A program made the position numbers and the translations under genes. 64,000 nucleotides of DNA from contig NZ_CP023202.1 of the NCBI RefSeq assembly GCF_000220705.2, forward strand, positions 2,480,001-2,544,000, in the 5' to 3' direction. Every line of letters begins with the position of its first letter. Within the stretch, counting starts at the first letter, position 1. The notes beneath the pieces are model-generated. The model was not told where the DNA came from, ran no database searches, and worked only from the letters and a program-made list of their open reading frames with translations. The stretch is from Streptomyces xinghaiensis S187 (lineage in GTDB: Bacteria; Actinomycetota; Actinomycetes; Streptomycetales; Streptomycetaceae). This document shows positions 52,121 through 61,869 of this stretch, piece by piece.

Positions 52121-55100
52121 TCAGCTGCCCAGGTGAACGTGGGCGGCCCAGCACGACGGCTGGAGGGGAGCGTCGGACCGCAGGCCGTTCACCGCCCGAT
52201 GCAGGCTTCTGGCTGCTTCATCACTGCGGAAGGAGGGAGCCAGTCCGGTGTAGAAGTCGTCCGCGATACGCCCTGCAGCGCTGTCCGTGATCCGCCAGAG
52301 CGTGCCGATGACATGACGGTAGCCGGCCATCTGGAACGCGCAGGCGATGTGCAGGGCTTCATCGGCCAGCGCCCGGCTCGCGCGGGAGGTCTCACAGGCG
52401 GACAGATAGGCCAACTCTCCGTCCGGAACGGACACCCCTGCGAGTTCCAGGGACGTCAGCGGCGCGGACGCATGGTCGTGCAGTAGCAGACGATTCAGGG
52501 CGGGGGACCGTGGATCCGTGACGGCGTGGCAGGCCAGATGCGCCATGCGGTGTGCAGGCAGTGAGCTCAGGACGGTATCGCGCGTGGCACCCCGCCCGGA
52601 CAGCAGAGTGGAGTTCGGAATCAGCTCACGGAGGCGCTGAATTTCGGCGCGTGCCCCCGGTAAGGGCACCGCGCCCGGCACTCGGCCGGCCTCCACCAGC
52701 AGAACGGAGGGCAGACCGGCCGAGGCCGTGCCGGTGTTCGGAGCGGCGGCCTCGCGGCGAGGCGGGAGCGCGTTGAGTGTCGAGGTGTAGGAGGAAACCA
52801 CGTGGTCCATCGCGGCCGACGGCGCGGACGGTGCAAGGTCGCCGTAGCGGCCCGCGGCGTGCAGGGGAAGGAACGAGGCCACACCCACCGGGCACCACCA
52901 GACGCGGGGAGCCGTCGCCTCGGGGACCGGAACCGGAGAGAGGAGGTCGAGCTCCGCGAGCACGGGCTCGACGACGTGATCCCACAGCCGGGCCAAGGCG
53001 TCGAGAAGAGGTTGCTCGTCCTGTGCCGTCGACTTGGGCGGCTTCGGTGTCCGGGGCCCCGGCGACTTGAAGACCTCGGCGCAGCGGTCCAGTTCGTCGT
53101 AGTCGCAATCGAGCCGGAGTGAGCGGACGGTGCCCTCCATGTCGAGGATCAGCGCGTCGCAACGGACGTGGCCGGCGTTCAGCATCACGACAGGGCCTTG
53201 CGGTGTACGCCGGCGCAGTTCCTCGAATGAGGGCGGCTGCTGGAAGGACTCCAGTCCCGGGATGGCGCGGATGTCGGCCAGCAGTCGTTCCCGTCGCTCG
53301 GCCAGTGCCTGGTGTCTGTCCAGGCGGCCGGACCGTCCGGAGGCGACGACGCCGTCGTGATACAGGTCGGCGCTGTCCTGATCCGAGGCGCTCAACAGAC
53401 GTTGCAGCCGGGCCCACTCCTCGGCCAGCTCCGGGGCGGCACTGCGCAGCCGGTGGGCCTCGGCACCGTGATGGCCCATGGCTTCGCGCAGCAGCAGTCC
53501 GCGCGCGTGCTCCAGCAGCAGGAGGGCGCGTTCGGGGCGGCCCAGGCTCAGCGCCGCAGCCGCAGCGCCCGAAGCCAGCCCGCCGAACTCGGCGAGGTTG
53601 TGTTCCCGGTCCGGACGCAGCAGTCGCCGCGCCGCGATCTCCGGCAGCCGCGCGATGGCCGCCTCGTACGCCGCGAGGGCGCTCTCGGCATCCGGTTCGT
53701 CGGCCGACATCAACGCCTCGGCGTAGTGGAAGTGGGCCGCGACGTGGGCTCGTGGCGCGACGGCCGAAGCCGCGAGTTCGGCACAGCGGTCACGCATCTC
53801 CGCAGCCGTGTCGGGTGTCAGGGCGCACCGGGCGAGTGCCCGGATCAATGTCACCCGCGCGTCCTGGTAGGCCCTGGTCTCCGGTTTCGCGAGGGTCACC
53901 GCTTCGCGGGCGGCCTGCACGGCCTCGTCCAGCGCGGTCGTGTCGCCGGTGATCTCGAAGAAGACGCGGGCAGCGATGCTCAGGTTGGTGAGAGGGCCGT
54001 CGCGAAAAGCGTTCCGCCCCCCGGCTCGTACGGCTTCTCTGGCCGTGTCGACCGATCTCTGCAGCAGCGCGTGTGCCTCCGCCAGTCGCCTCGCGTGCGC
54101 CTCCTCGGAGATCTCCTCCTCGGCGAGTGCGTGTGCGGCGTCGCCGGCCGTCACGCCGGGCCCGGCGAGCATGATGTTCTGGACGTTGCCGAGCTCGGTC
54201 ATGCGGCCGGCCCACGTCAGCGACCCCGGGGGGCTCAGCCGGACGGCCTCGGCAGCGCACGACGCGGCCAGAGCGATGGCCTCCCTGTTGCCTGTGCGCT
54301 TGTACAGCTCCTGGCCTGCCGCGCTGAGGTTGGTGAGGTAGGGGGCACGGTTCGGGTGCCCGGGGCCCACCGCGGAGAGCGCTTGGCGGCAGGCCGCGAA
54401 GGCTTCCTTGAGCGGGTCGAGATCTCGGGTCGCCTCGTACAGCTCCCGCAGGGCGATGCCGAGAGCGAGGAGGGACGAAGGGTGGTGCTCGCCACCGGCA
54501 GGCGCCACGGCGATGGCGGCGCGGGCCACCGCGACCGACTCCCGCAGTGTGTCGAGTGACCCGTCCTGGTGCACGAACCGGGCATGCAGCGTGTTGGACA
54601 ACATCGCCAGACACGTGGCGCGTTCCCGGCCGTCCGGCGGGCAGAGCTCCACCGCCCGCCGCCCGGTGGCCAGGGCCTCGTCGAGGAAGTGCATCGGCCC
54701 GGTGACCAGTGCCGCTTCTCGCAGATCGGCCCCCAGACCGGCCAGTACCGAGGGGTCCCTCGCAGGGGCCCGTGAAGACAGGGCGGAGATCTGTTCGCGC
54801 ACCACGGCGGCCAGCTCCGTGCTCACGTCGTCGTCCGGGGCGAGTTCCAGGTGGCACCGCAGACATACGCGAAGGACGAAGAGGCAGGCTTCGCGCGTGG
54901 CGGCGTCGAGTGCCGCCTCCCTGGCGAGCGGGACCAGTCGGCTGAGCAGGTCGGGAGGGGTGCCCTCGTCGGCGGCGAGCCGTGCCACGAGACTTCGGAC
55001 GTTGCCTCGGTAGCTGACGCGGTTCGGGTGGTGCTCCGGGAGGAAGTCCACGAGGGTGTTGTGCAGTCGCAGCAGTGCGTCGATCGCTGCGGGGTCCCCC

Positions 55101-55309
55101 GTGCGCTCGTACAGCAGCCGGAGAGCGGCCGCCAGATTGGCCAGGCAGGCGGGCCGGTCCGGATGGTCGGGGGACATCACCGTCAGAACCCGCTCGAAGG
55201 CACGGCAGGCAGCCCGGATCTTTCGCACGCTCTGCCTCTTCACGGCACGTTCCAGCAGCCAAAGTGCCCTGAGTGCGAGCTGGTTGTGCTTCAGGAACTG
55301 ATCGGCCAC
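52121..55309 (-). CDS. TPR-CHAT caspase-like protease
   Basis: A 1062-residue protein. Residues 1 to about 640 are alpha-helical TPR-like repeats with recurring HPDRPACLANLAAALRLLYE and HPNRAPYLTNLSAAGQELYK. The C-terminal third (about 690-1062) is a CHAT domain: catalytic His928 in MAHLACHAVTDP and Cys972 in LAYLSACETSRAS, followed by HVIGTLWRITDSAAG. CHAT proteases are caspase relatives; in bacteria TPR-CHAT proteins cut a specific partner, for example a gasdermin or a CRISPR-associated factor. The GTG start has AAAGGA eight bases before. A divergent gene starts 47 bases away and is the best candidate partner. No membrane segment seen. Confidence 0.92.
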   Translation of the reverse strand: MADQFLKHNQLALRALWLLERAVKRQSVRKIRAACRAFERVLTVMSPDHPDRPACLANLAAALRLLYERTGDPAAIDALLRLHNTLVDFLPEHHPNRVSYRGNVRSLVARLAADEGTPPDLLSRLVPLAREAALDAATREACLFVLRVCLRCHLELAPDDDVSTELAAVVREQISALSSRAPARDPSVLAGLGADLREAALVTGPMHFLDEALATGRRAVELCPPDGRERATCLAMLSNTLHARFVHQDGSLDTLRESVAVARAAIAVAPAGGEHHPSSLLALGIALRELYEATRDLDPLKEAFAACRQALSAVGPGHPNRAPYLTNLSAAGQELYKRTGNREAIALAASCAAEAVRLSPPGSLTWAGRMTELGNVQNIMLAGPGVTAGDAAHALAEEEISEEAHARRLAEAHALLQRSVDTAREAVRAGGRNAFRDGPLTNLSIAARVFFEITGDTTALDEAVQAAREAVTLAKPETRAYQDARVTLIRALARCALTPDTAAEMRDRCAELAASAVAPRAHVAAHFHYAEALMSADEPDAESALAAYEAAIARLPEIAARRLLRPDREHNLAEFGGLASGAAAAALSLGRPERALLLLEHARGLLLREAMGHHGAEAHRLRSAAPELAEEWARLQRLLSASDQDSADLYHDGVVASGRSGRLDRHQALAERRERLLADIRAIPGLESFQQPPSFEELRRRTPQGPVVMLNAGHVRCDALILDMEGTVRSLRLDCDYDELDRCAEVFKSPGPRTPKPPKSTAQDEQPLLDALARLWDHVVEPVLAELDLLSPVPVPEATAPRVWWCPVGVASFLPLHAAGRYGDLAPSAPSAAMDHVVSSYTSTLNALPPRREAAAPNTGTASAGLPSVLLVEAGRVPGAVPLPGARAEIQRLRELIPNSTLLSGRGATRDTVLSSLPAHRMAHLACHAVTDPRSPALNRLLLHDHASAPLTSLELAGVSVPDGELAYLSACETSRASRALADEALHIACAFQMAGYRHVIGTLWRITDSAAGRIADDFYTGLAPSFRSDEAARSLHRAVNGLRSDAPLQPSCWAAHVHLGS

Positions 55310-55356
55310 GTAATCTGTCCTTTCGTGACGCAGGCTCCGGTGGACCGAGGGGGAAG

Positions 55357-55845
55357 ATGACCGGGAAGTCGTCCGATGGAGCAGAGCGATTTCCGTGCCC
55401 GGAGTGCGGGCACCGGCGGACGGTGTCGCGCTGCTGGGAGTGTGACCTGGGGGACGTGGCCGCCGACAGGGCGGGCCCGCTGGAGCTTGTGGGGCTGGTG
55501 GTGACCGCCGCCGTTCTGCAGCCCTTCGTGACCGCGATCGCCACCAGGGCCGGCGAGGAGGTATGGCCGAAGATCGCCGGCCTGGTCCGGCGTGAGCGTC
55601 GCGAGGAGATCGACCAACGCCTCGCCGACGCCGAACTCCTCGAACTGGTCTCCCGCGACGGTCGCTTCGTCATCAGCGTGCCCAAGCGGCTGTCGGCCGC
55701 GGCCGCCGGGGACTTGCAGACCGTGATGGACACACTGCAGAACACAGCGGGTCTCTTCCACCTCTCCTACGAGGCCGCGACCGGATCCTGGAACATCACC
55801 CGTGTCGAGGACGGGCCTGAGGAAAATCGCACCGCGGCGCAGTGA
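55357..55845 (+). CDS. Zinc-ribbon protein with one membrane helix, divergent partner of the CHAT protease
   Basis: A 162-residue protein. Cys14, Cys17, Cys26 and Cys29 (CPECGHRRTVSRCWEC) form a likely zinc ribbon. Residues about 40-62 (LELVGLVVTAAVLQPFVTAI) are hydrophobic and could be a membrane helix, followed by an amphipathic or basic helix (VRRERREEIDQRLADAELLE). A folded C-terminal domain (about 95-150) contains GRFVISVPKRLSAAAAGDLQ. I recognise no family. The ATG at 55357 has GAGGGGGAAG just before it. Only 47 bases separate it from the CHAT start, so promoters must overlap or lie inside the opposite gene, suggesting co-regulation. It might be the protease's substrate, sensor or effector. 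Confidence 0.75.
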   Translation: MTGKSSDGAERFPCPECGHRRTVSRCWECDLGDVAADRAGPLELVGLVVTAAVLQPFVTAIATRAGEEVWPKIAGLVRRERREEIDQRLADAELLELVSRDGRFVISVPKRLSAAAAGDLQTVMDTLQNTAGLFHLSYEAATGSWNITRVEDGPEENRTAAQ

Positions 55846-55867
55846 GTTCAGGCCGGAGCGGAAACGG

Positions 55868-56803
55868 TCAGCGGCGCGCACTCAGCACGTGTCCCGCGCC
55901 GCCGGTGGCCCCGAGGCCGATCGCGCCGGCAAGCCACGTTCCCACCAGGATCGCCGCCACCAGCGACGCCGGGTGGCTCCACAGCGTGTGTAATCCCCAT
56001 GCGGCGAGGCCGATGCACAGAGGGCCGAGCCACATCGGCGAGCGTCCCCAGAACGGCATCCGGCTGAAGGAGGTGCTCACGGCCGACAGTACGAACGCCG
56101 CAAGCGCCATGCCGAGGAAGACGCCGCGTGCCCGGCCGAAGTCGCCACTGCCGAGGACGTAGCCGCCCAGCGCGCCGACGATACTGCCCGCGGCGACCAG
56201 CAACAGCGCGAGCGTGTCCCGCACCAGGACGTAGTTGCGCGGGCTGCGGACGTGAGCCACCTGCCAGCAGGCCACGAGCAGGTCGCCGCAGGTGGACGCA
56301 CCGATCCAGGCGCCGATCACCGCGCCGCTCCAGCCTTCCCACGCATAGCCCGTGAACAGTCCGGCGAGCAGGCCCAGCAGCATGCCCGGACCGGCGAAGC
56401 GGCCGCCGTCCCGCTCCTCGCCTCGCTCCCCGCTCAGGCCGCCGACCCCGGCCGGGACCCCGGCCGGCGCTGGTGCGCCCGGCAGCAGGGACGGGCCCGC
56501 GTAACGCGTCGGCTCGGTGGACAGCCGCTCGCCGTCCGGATGTTCGGCGGTACGGACGACGCGTTCCACCTGCCGCGGAGTGAGCCGCAGCGCAGTGAGG
56601 ACCTTCCGCAGAAACGCGTCCCGCTCGCTCCTCGTGTCGGCCCCCCGGTGGCTGATCGGCTCCGGGATCATGAGGCCCCGCAGCCGTACGCAGCCGACCG
56701 TCCGGAACTCCCGGAGACGGGGATCGTAGGTGTAGACGAGCGGCAGATCGGCTCCGGCGTCGATGTGCAGCAGCGCCATGCGCATGCTCATTTCACCGTC
56801 CAT
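55868..56803 (-). CDS. Polytopic membrane protein of unknown function
   Basis: A 311-residue protein. The ATG at 56803 has GGGGGGAG five bases upstream. An N-terminal soluble region of about 130 residues (MRMALLHIDAGADLPLVYTY, RLTPRQVERVVRTAEHPDGE) is followed by about six membrane helices (about 140-305), Gly-rich (LLGLLAGLFTGYAWEGWSGA). No catalytic motif. It converges on the zinc-ribbon gene with a 22-base gap, so it may belong to the same accessory module. Not recognised. Confidence 0.7.
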   Translation of the reverse strand: MDGEMSMRMALLHIDAGADLPLVYTYDPRLREFRTVGCVRLRGLMIPEPISHRGADTRSERDAFLRKVLTALRLTPRQVERVVRTAEHPDGERLSTEPTRYAGPSLLPGAPAPAGVPAGVGGLSGERGEERDGGRFAGPGMLLGLLAGLFTGYAWEGWSGAVIGAWIGASTCGDLLVACWQVAHVRSPRNYVLVRDTLALLLVAAGSIVGALGGYVLGSGDFGRARGVFLGMALAAFVLSAVSTSFSRMPFWGRSPMWLGPLCIGLAAWGLHTLWSHPASLVAAILVGTWLAGAIGLGATGGAGHVLSARR

Positions 56804-56888
56804 CGGGCTCCCCCCTCGGCTCAGAGTGACAGAACAACCCCTCTCGGTGAAAGTGCTCAATTCTCTGCGGTTCTGCGGGCGGCCGCTT

Positions 56889-57010
56889 CGTTCCGGTCCA
56901 GCCCGGATCCAGCAGCCGGAGCAACCCATCACGGCACCCGAGGGCGCCGTCAGGACCGGCCGCGATCCGTGAGCATCACTGTGCGCCGACCCGCATGCCC
57001 AAACAAACTG
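56889..57010. repeat. Repeat scar C (flank - vapC 3' end), upstream of the Uma2 gene
   Basis: Similar to 50954-51093: the shared flank (CCAGC-GGATCCAGCAGCCGGA) followed by the reverse strand of a VapC end, reading AGRRTVMLTDRGRS then stop. This is a third PIN-toxin C-terminal scar. Confidence 0.75.
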
Positions 57011-57076
57011 CCTCATCTCCATCGACGCCCTGACGATCTCGTGACCCAAGCCCCGGCAAGTCGATACGGTTGAGCC

Positions 57077-57658
57077 ATGACCGCACTACCCGACTGGATG
57101 CGCCCGCCGCGCGCGGAAGGCTGGTTCGCGGAGGACCTGGACCGCCTCCCCGAGGCGCCTCGCCACACCGAGCTGATCGACGGAGCCCTCGTCTTCATGA
57201 TGTCGCCCCAGCGGTCCTGGCACGGCCGTCTCGTCACGTCCCTCACCACCGCACTCATGGCGGCCGCGCCCACTGGTTTCGAGGTCGAGCGGGAGATGAC
57301 GATCCGCCTCGACGAGCGCAACCGGCCGGAGCCGGATCTGCTCGTGACGACCGCCCCCTACGACCCGGACCGCACGTGGTACGCGCCGGAAGAGGTCCGG
57401 CTCGTCGTCGAGGTCGTCTCACCGGAGTCCGCGCACCGCGACCGCACGGTGAAGCTGCACAAGTACGCCGAGGCCAAGATCCCGCATTATTGGTGTGTCG
57501 AGGAAGAAGACGGCACCCCTGTCGTCCACGTCTACGAGCTCGACGAACCGACTGGCGTCTATGCGCCCGCCGGCATCTTCCGGGGCATTCTCAAGCGCCC
57601 TGTGCCTTTCGAGATCAGCCTGGACCTCGACGGGCTCACCCCACCGCGGAAGCACTAG
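57077..57658 (+). CDS. Uma2-family (DUF820) restriction-endonuclease-fold nuclease
   Basis: A 193-residue protein with a PD-(D/E)xK nuclease fold: HTELIDGALVFMMSPQRSWH, then RPEPDLLVTTAP (catalytic Asp), VRLVVEVVSPESAHRD (Glu) and the Lys in KLHKYAEAKIPHYWCVEE. Uma2 proteins are widespread in actinomycetes and cyanobacteria and are related to Cas4; their biological substrate is mostly unknown. It is followed by a strong terminator. It lies between two halves of the repeat scar. Confidence 0.9.
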   Translation: MTALPDWMRPPRAEGWFAEDLDRLPEAPRHTELIDGALVFMMSPQRSWHGRLVTSLTTALMAAAPTGFEVEREMTIRLDERNRPEPDLLVTTAPYDPDRTWYAPEEVRLVVEVVSPESAHRDRTVKLHKYAEAKIPHYWCVEEEDGTPVVHVYELDEPTGVYAPAGIFRGILKRPVPFEISLDLDGLTPPRKH

Positions 57659-57690
57659 GGATCGGTACCAAGTCAGCACCGGATCGAGTG

Positions 57691-57715
57691 GGAGGGCCGG
57701 GTCGCCCGGCCCTCC
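57691..57715. terminator. Hairpin terminator after the Uma2 gene
   Basis: Perfect 11-bp stem GGAGGGCCGGG (57691-57701) / CCCGGCCCTCC (57705-57715) with a TCG loop, 33 bases past the stop. Confidence 0.85.
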
Positions 57716-58576
57716 TGTACCACCGGCGCATCCGGCGGTACACCGAGCCGGTCTCAACCGTTGCCAAGAGGTCGCCGCAGAGTCGGGCGGGCTGTCACGT
57801 TCCACGGTCTACGAGTCGCGACCATGATCCAGCCAGGATCAGCAGCCGGAAACCCCGCCTGATCGGGATCGGCTCCGACGCCATCCCCGCCATCATGGAC
57901 GGACCGTCCGATCCGGGCGGATCCGGTCGGCTGACCGTTATCGAGACTTGCGGGGAAGCGGGCTGCGGCCCCGCCTCATCGCCCACTGAACAGCGGCAAC
58001 CCCGACCATCCGTGAGCGGGCAGCCACGCCCCTGACCGACCTGAGAACCGACGGCGCGGTCCAGCCTCTGCACCGCGCCCACCGCCGGCTGATTCAAGGG
58101 TTCGGCGGGGCGCAGCCGCCTCGTCATGGCCCGTACGGACATCTCCCCGTACGGCAAGCACGACACGTGCACCTCGTAGCGGCGGCGGGCCCAGGGCTTG
58201 GGGGCACGTGATGCTCTGCTGGGTCTCCCGGTATCCAACACGGACCGATGACGTGACCCCCACTACATCCGGAGCCCCGTCAATCAGCCACTTATTTGCC
58301 TCCACCACCCATCCTTGCTTCGTACGCAGCGAGGATTCAAGAAGTCTCATGCGCAGCAGGCCTCCGGTGGAACATCCTGTGAAGCACGACGCCGTCCGAG
58401 AGACATGCACGACACCGGGCCACGGACCCCGGGTCGGCCCACGCGTCACACCCCCTCGTACCGACTCGCCGCTCAGCGCGATCCAGCCGTAATCCAGCCG
58501 GCGTACCGAGAACGACGGATGACGACAGGTGACGAGCCGTCAGCTCATCCAGCCGGGATCCAGCCACGGGCGCGCG
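57716..58576. other. Gene-poor stretch with decayed sequence
   Basis: About 860 bases with no supported gene and local lower GC (near 58280-58340). It contains scar B and several GATCCAGCC-type motifs (58482-58509, 58547-58566). Minus-strand frames read MRLLESSLRTKQGWVVEANK and, in another frame, RRYEVHVSCLPYGEMSVRAM. These might be pieces of one broken gene, but I cannot name it. Confidence 0.5.
57801..57850. repeat. Repeat scar B (relE 3' end - flank)
   Basis: Copy of 50933-50983 with one substitution and one missing base. The frame still reads STVYESRP, the exact C-terminus of the intact RelE-like toxin, although no toxin gene is present here. Confidence 0.85.
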
Positions 58577-58610
58577 AACGGGGTCGGCCCCCATCTGGGC
58601 CGACCCCGTT
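58577..58610. terminator. Strong hairpin terminator downstream of ychF
   Basis: Perfect 14-bp stem AACGGGGTCGGCCC (58577-58590) / GGGCCGACCCCGTT (58597-58610), loop CCATCT, 47 bases past the ychF stop. It marks the edge of the core genome. Confidence 0.88.
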
Positions 58611-58656
58611 TGACCTGCGAGTTTGCTAGATCACCCGGTCCACGGTATGGCGGGGC

Positions 58657-59745
<1,089 letters not shown>

Positions 59746-59924
59746 GTGGCGACTTCCCGGAGCGAGGGTGCGGACTGGGGCCCCGGAGCGGGACCGGCCC
59801 CAAGTCTACGGGGCGGCCCGCCCGGCTCCGTCCGGGCGGATGATCGGCTGAAAATACGACCGAGACGGTGGTGGCCGCGTGTCCCAGGCCACATTCCGCC
59901 CCTTCCCCGACCTACGTTGGTCGC

Positions 59925-60710
59925 GTGGAGCAACCCCGTACGCGCAGTAACGAGCGCACACCGCGCCGGCCCGCACCGCTGCCCCGCCCCACGCGCGGGG
60001 CCCCTCCCGTGGACCCCCGGGAGTCACTCGCCAACGCCCCGGGCGGGCCCGGCGGTTCGGCCGCACCCGATGGCCACGGCCCCGGGCGGGCCGGCGCCGC
60101 CCCCGGCGCCCCAGCCGGGGCCGACGACGAGTCCGCGGCCGTGTACCGGTCCGGCCGGCCGCGCTCCGTCCCGCCCGTGCTCGCCGCCCTCCAGAAGCTG
60201 CGGTGGCTGCGCCGGATGCCCGGGCCCAAGTTCACCGGTCTCGGCTGCGGTCTGCTCGCGCTGCTGCTGATGCTCGCCGCCGGCACCCTGGACCGGCTGC
60301 TGCCGGGCGGCCACTCCCCGTCCGCGTACGGGATCGCCTTCCTCGTGGCCTCCGCCGTCTGCGCCCTGTGGGTGCGTCCCACCGAACTGACCGCCGCGCC
60401 GGTCGCCCTGCCGATCGCCTTCTTCGTCGGCCTGGTGCCGGTCAGCGAGGGCGCGGCCGTGGCCGACCGGCTGGTGGACCTGGTCACCGCCCTGGCCCTC
60501 GACGCCCTCTGGCTGTACGCGGGGACGCTGCTGGCCGTGCTGACCGTGTCGGCGCGGAAGGTGGTGCTGCTGGCCTCACGGGCCGCCCGGCGCGCGGCGG
60601 CCGACGACCGCGGCACGGCGGGCCCGCCCCGGTCCGCCACCGCCCCGGCCGCCCCCGGGGCTCCGGCGGCCGCGGCACCCGGCACCCCCGGCACCGCGAC
60701 GGCACCGTAA
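59925..60710 (+). CDS. DUF6542-type membrane protein
   Basis: A 261-residue actinobacterial membrane protein. A Pro/Ala/Arg-rich disordered N-terminus (about 1-95) is followed by about four hydrophobic helices (GLGCGLLALLLMLAAGTLDR, AYGIAFLVASAVCALWV, LTAAPVALPIAFFVGLVPV, LALDALWLYAGTLLAVLTVS) and an Ala/Pro-rich tail. This matches, from memory, the DUF6542 family of Streptomyces found beside ychF. The GTG at 59925 is the chosen start. Divergent from ychF. Function unknown. Confidence 0.75.
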   Translation: MEQPRTRSNERTPRRPAPLPRPTRGAPPVDPRESLANAPGGPGGSAAPDGHGPGRAGAAPGAPAGADDESAAVYRSGRPRSVPPVLAALQKLRWLRRMPGPKFTGLGCGLLALLLMLAAGTLDRLLPGGHSPSAYGIAFLVASAVCALWVRPTELTAAPVALPIAFFVGLVPVSEGAAVADRLVDLVTALALDALWLYAGTLLAVLTVSARKVVLLASRAARRAAADDRGTAGPPRSATAPAAPGAPAAAAPGTPGTATAP

Positions 60711-60840
60711 CGGCGGCGGGCGGGGCGACCGCCACGACCCCGGCCCCGGCTCAGCTGTTCCGCCCGGCTCCGGCCCTGCTCGCCGGTCCGCCCGGTTCCG
60801 GCGGCCCCCGCTCAGCCCCGTTCCGTCCGGCTTCCGGTCA

Positions 60841-60921
60841 CGGTCAGCCCGGTCAGCCCGGTCAGTCCGGTCAGTCCGGTCAGCCCGGTCAGCCCGGTCA
60901 GCCCGGTCAGCCCGGTCAGCC
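60841..60921. repeat. Nine tandem copies of a 9-bp repeat at the end of ppgK
   Basis: CGGTCAGCC repeated nine times (60841-60921; two units read CGGTCAGTC). The last copy covers the stop codon of ppgK (60916-60918). The segment between the DUF6542 gene and here (60711-60840) holds no gene. Confidence 0.95.
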
Positions 60922-61719
60922 CTGTTCCGTCCGGCTCCGTGCCGCGGTCATCGCCGCGCCGACGATGCCCGCGTTGTTCCGCAGCTCCGCCGGCACCATC
61001 TCGGCCCGTACGCCCTCGATCAGGGGCAGGTACTTCTCGGCCTTGCGGCTCACCCCGCCGCCGATGATGAAGAGGTCCGGGGAGAACAGCATTTCGACGT
61101 GGGTGAGGTAGCGCTCCAGCCGCCGCGCCCAGTCGGCCCAGCTCAGGTCCTCGTCCTCCTTGGCGCGGCTGGCGGCCCGGGTCTCCGCGTCGTGGCCGTC
61201 GAGCTCCAGGTGGCCCAGCTCGGTGTTGGGGACGAGCTGCCCGCCGGTGAAGACGGCGCTGCCGATACCCGTGCCGAGGGTCAGCATGATCACCGTGCCG
61301 TTCCGGCCGCGGCCCGCGCCGAAGGCCATCTCGGCGACCCCGGCCGCGTCCGCGTCGTTGAGCACGGTCACCGGCAGGCCCAGCCGGTCCGCGAGCAGGC
61401 TCCGGGTGTCACGGCCGATCCAGCCGGGGTCGACGTTCGCGGCCGTGCGCGTGATGCCGCCGGTGACGACACCGGGGAAGGTCACGCCGACCGGGCCGGT
61501 CCAGCCGAAGTGCCCGGCGACCTCCGCCACGCACTCGACGACCGCCTCGGGCGTCGCCGGCTGCGGGGTCAGCACCTTGTGCCGCTCCTCCGCGAGATCT
61601 CCGCGCTCCAGGTCGACCGGGGCGCCCTTGATGCCGGAGCCGCCGATGTCCACTCCGAGTACCCGTCCGGCCGGTCCTGCGGTTGTCTGGGGGGCCTGCG
61701 CCCCGGATGTAGCCACCAT
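60916..61719 (-). CDS. ppgK: Polyphosphate glucokinase
   Basis: A 267-residue ROK-fold kinase that phosphorylates glucose with polyphosphate (or ATP). RVLGVDIGGSGIKGAPVDLE is the phosphate-binding loop, TFPGVVTGGITRTAANVD and VLNDADAAGVAE hold the catalytic Asp, and MLTLGTGIGSAVFTGGQLVP with LGHLELDG binds glucose. The PpgK-specific segment SWADWARRLERYLTHVEMLF distinguishes it from ATP-only ROK glucokinases. The start ATG at 61719 has a weak ribosome site; a GTG two codons earlier is possible. Confidence 0.93.
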   Translation of the reverse strand: MVATSGAQAPQTTAGPAGRVLGVDIGGSGIKGAPVDLERGDLAEERHKVLTPQPATPEAVVECVAEVAGHFGWTGPVGVTFPGVVTGGITRTAANVDPGWIGRDTRSLLADRLGLPVTVLNDADAAGVAEMAFGAGRGRNGTVIMLTLGTGIGSAVFTGGQLVPNTELGHLELDGHDAETRAASRAKEDEDLSWADWARRLERYLTHVEMLFSPDLFIIGGGVSRKAEKYLPLIEGVRAEMVPAELRNNAGIVGAAMTAARSRTEQG

Positions 61720-61806
61720 GGTCACCAACTTAGGCCCTGGCGCGGCGTACTCGCCCGCCGCTGCGTCCGGGAACGCGGAAGGACCCCGGCCCGCCGCGCG
61801 GGGCGG

Positions 61807-61834
61807 GGGGCCGGGGCGGGGGCCCGCCGGCCCC
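61807..61834 (-). terminator. Hairpin between ispH and ppgK
   Basis: 8-bp GC stem GGGGCCGG (61807-61814) / CCGGCCCC (61827-61834), 36 bases past the ispH stop. It might end ispH transcription or only pause it. Confidence 0.4.
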
Positions 61835-61869
61835 ACGGGGTACGCGCCGGGCGGGGTCCGGGCGGGGCC

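Noticed and set aside
57976..58449. 157-residue minus-strand protein between Uma2 and ychF
   Set aside because: Part of it reads protein-like, but no family is recognised, there is no clear ribosome site, and the rest is Arg/Gly-rich. I list it only as decayed sequence.
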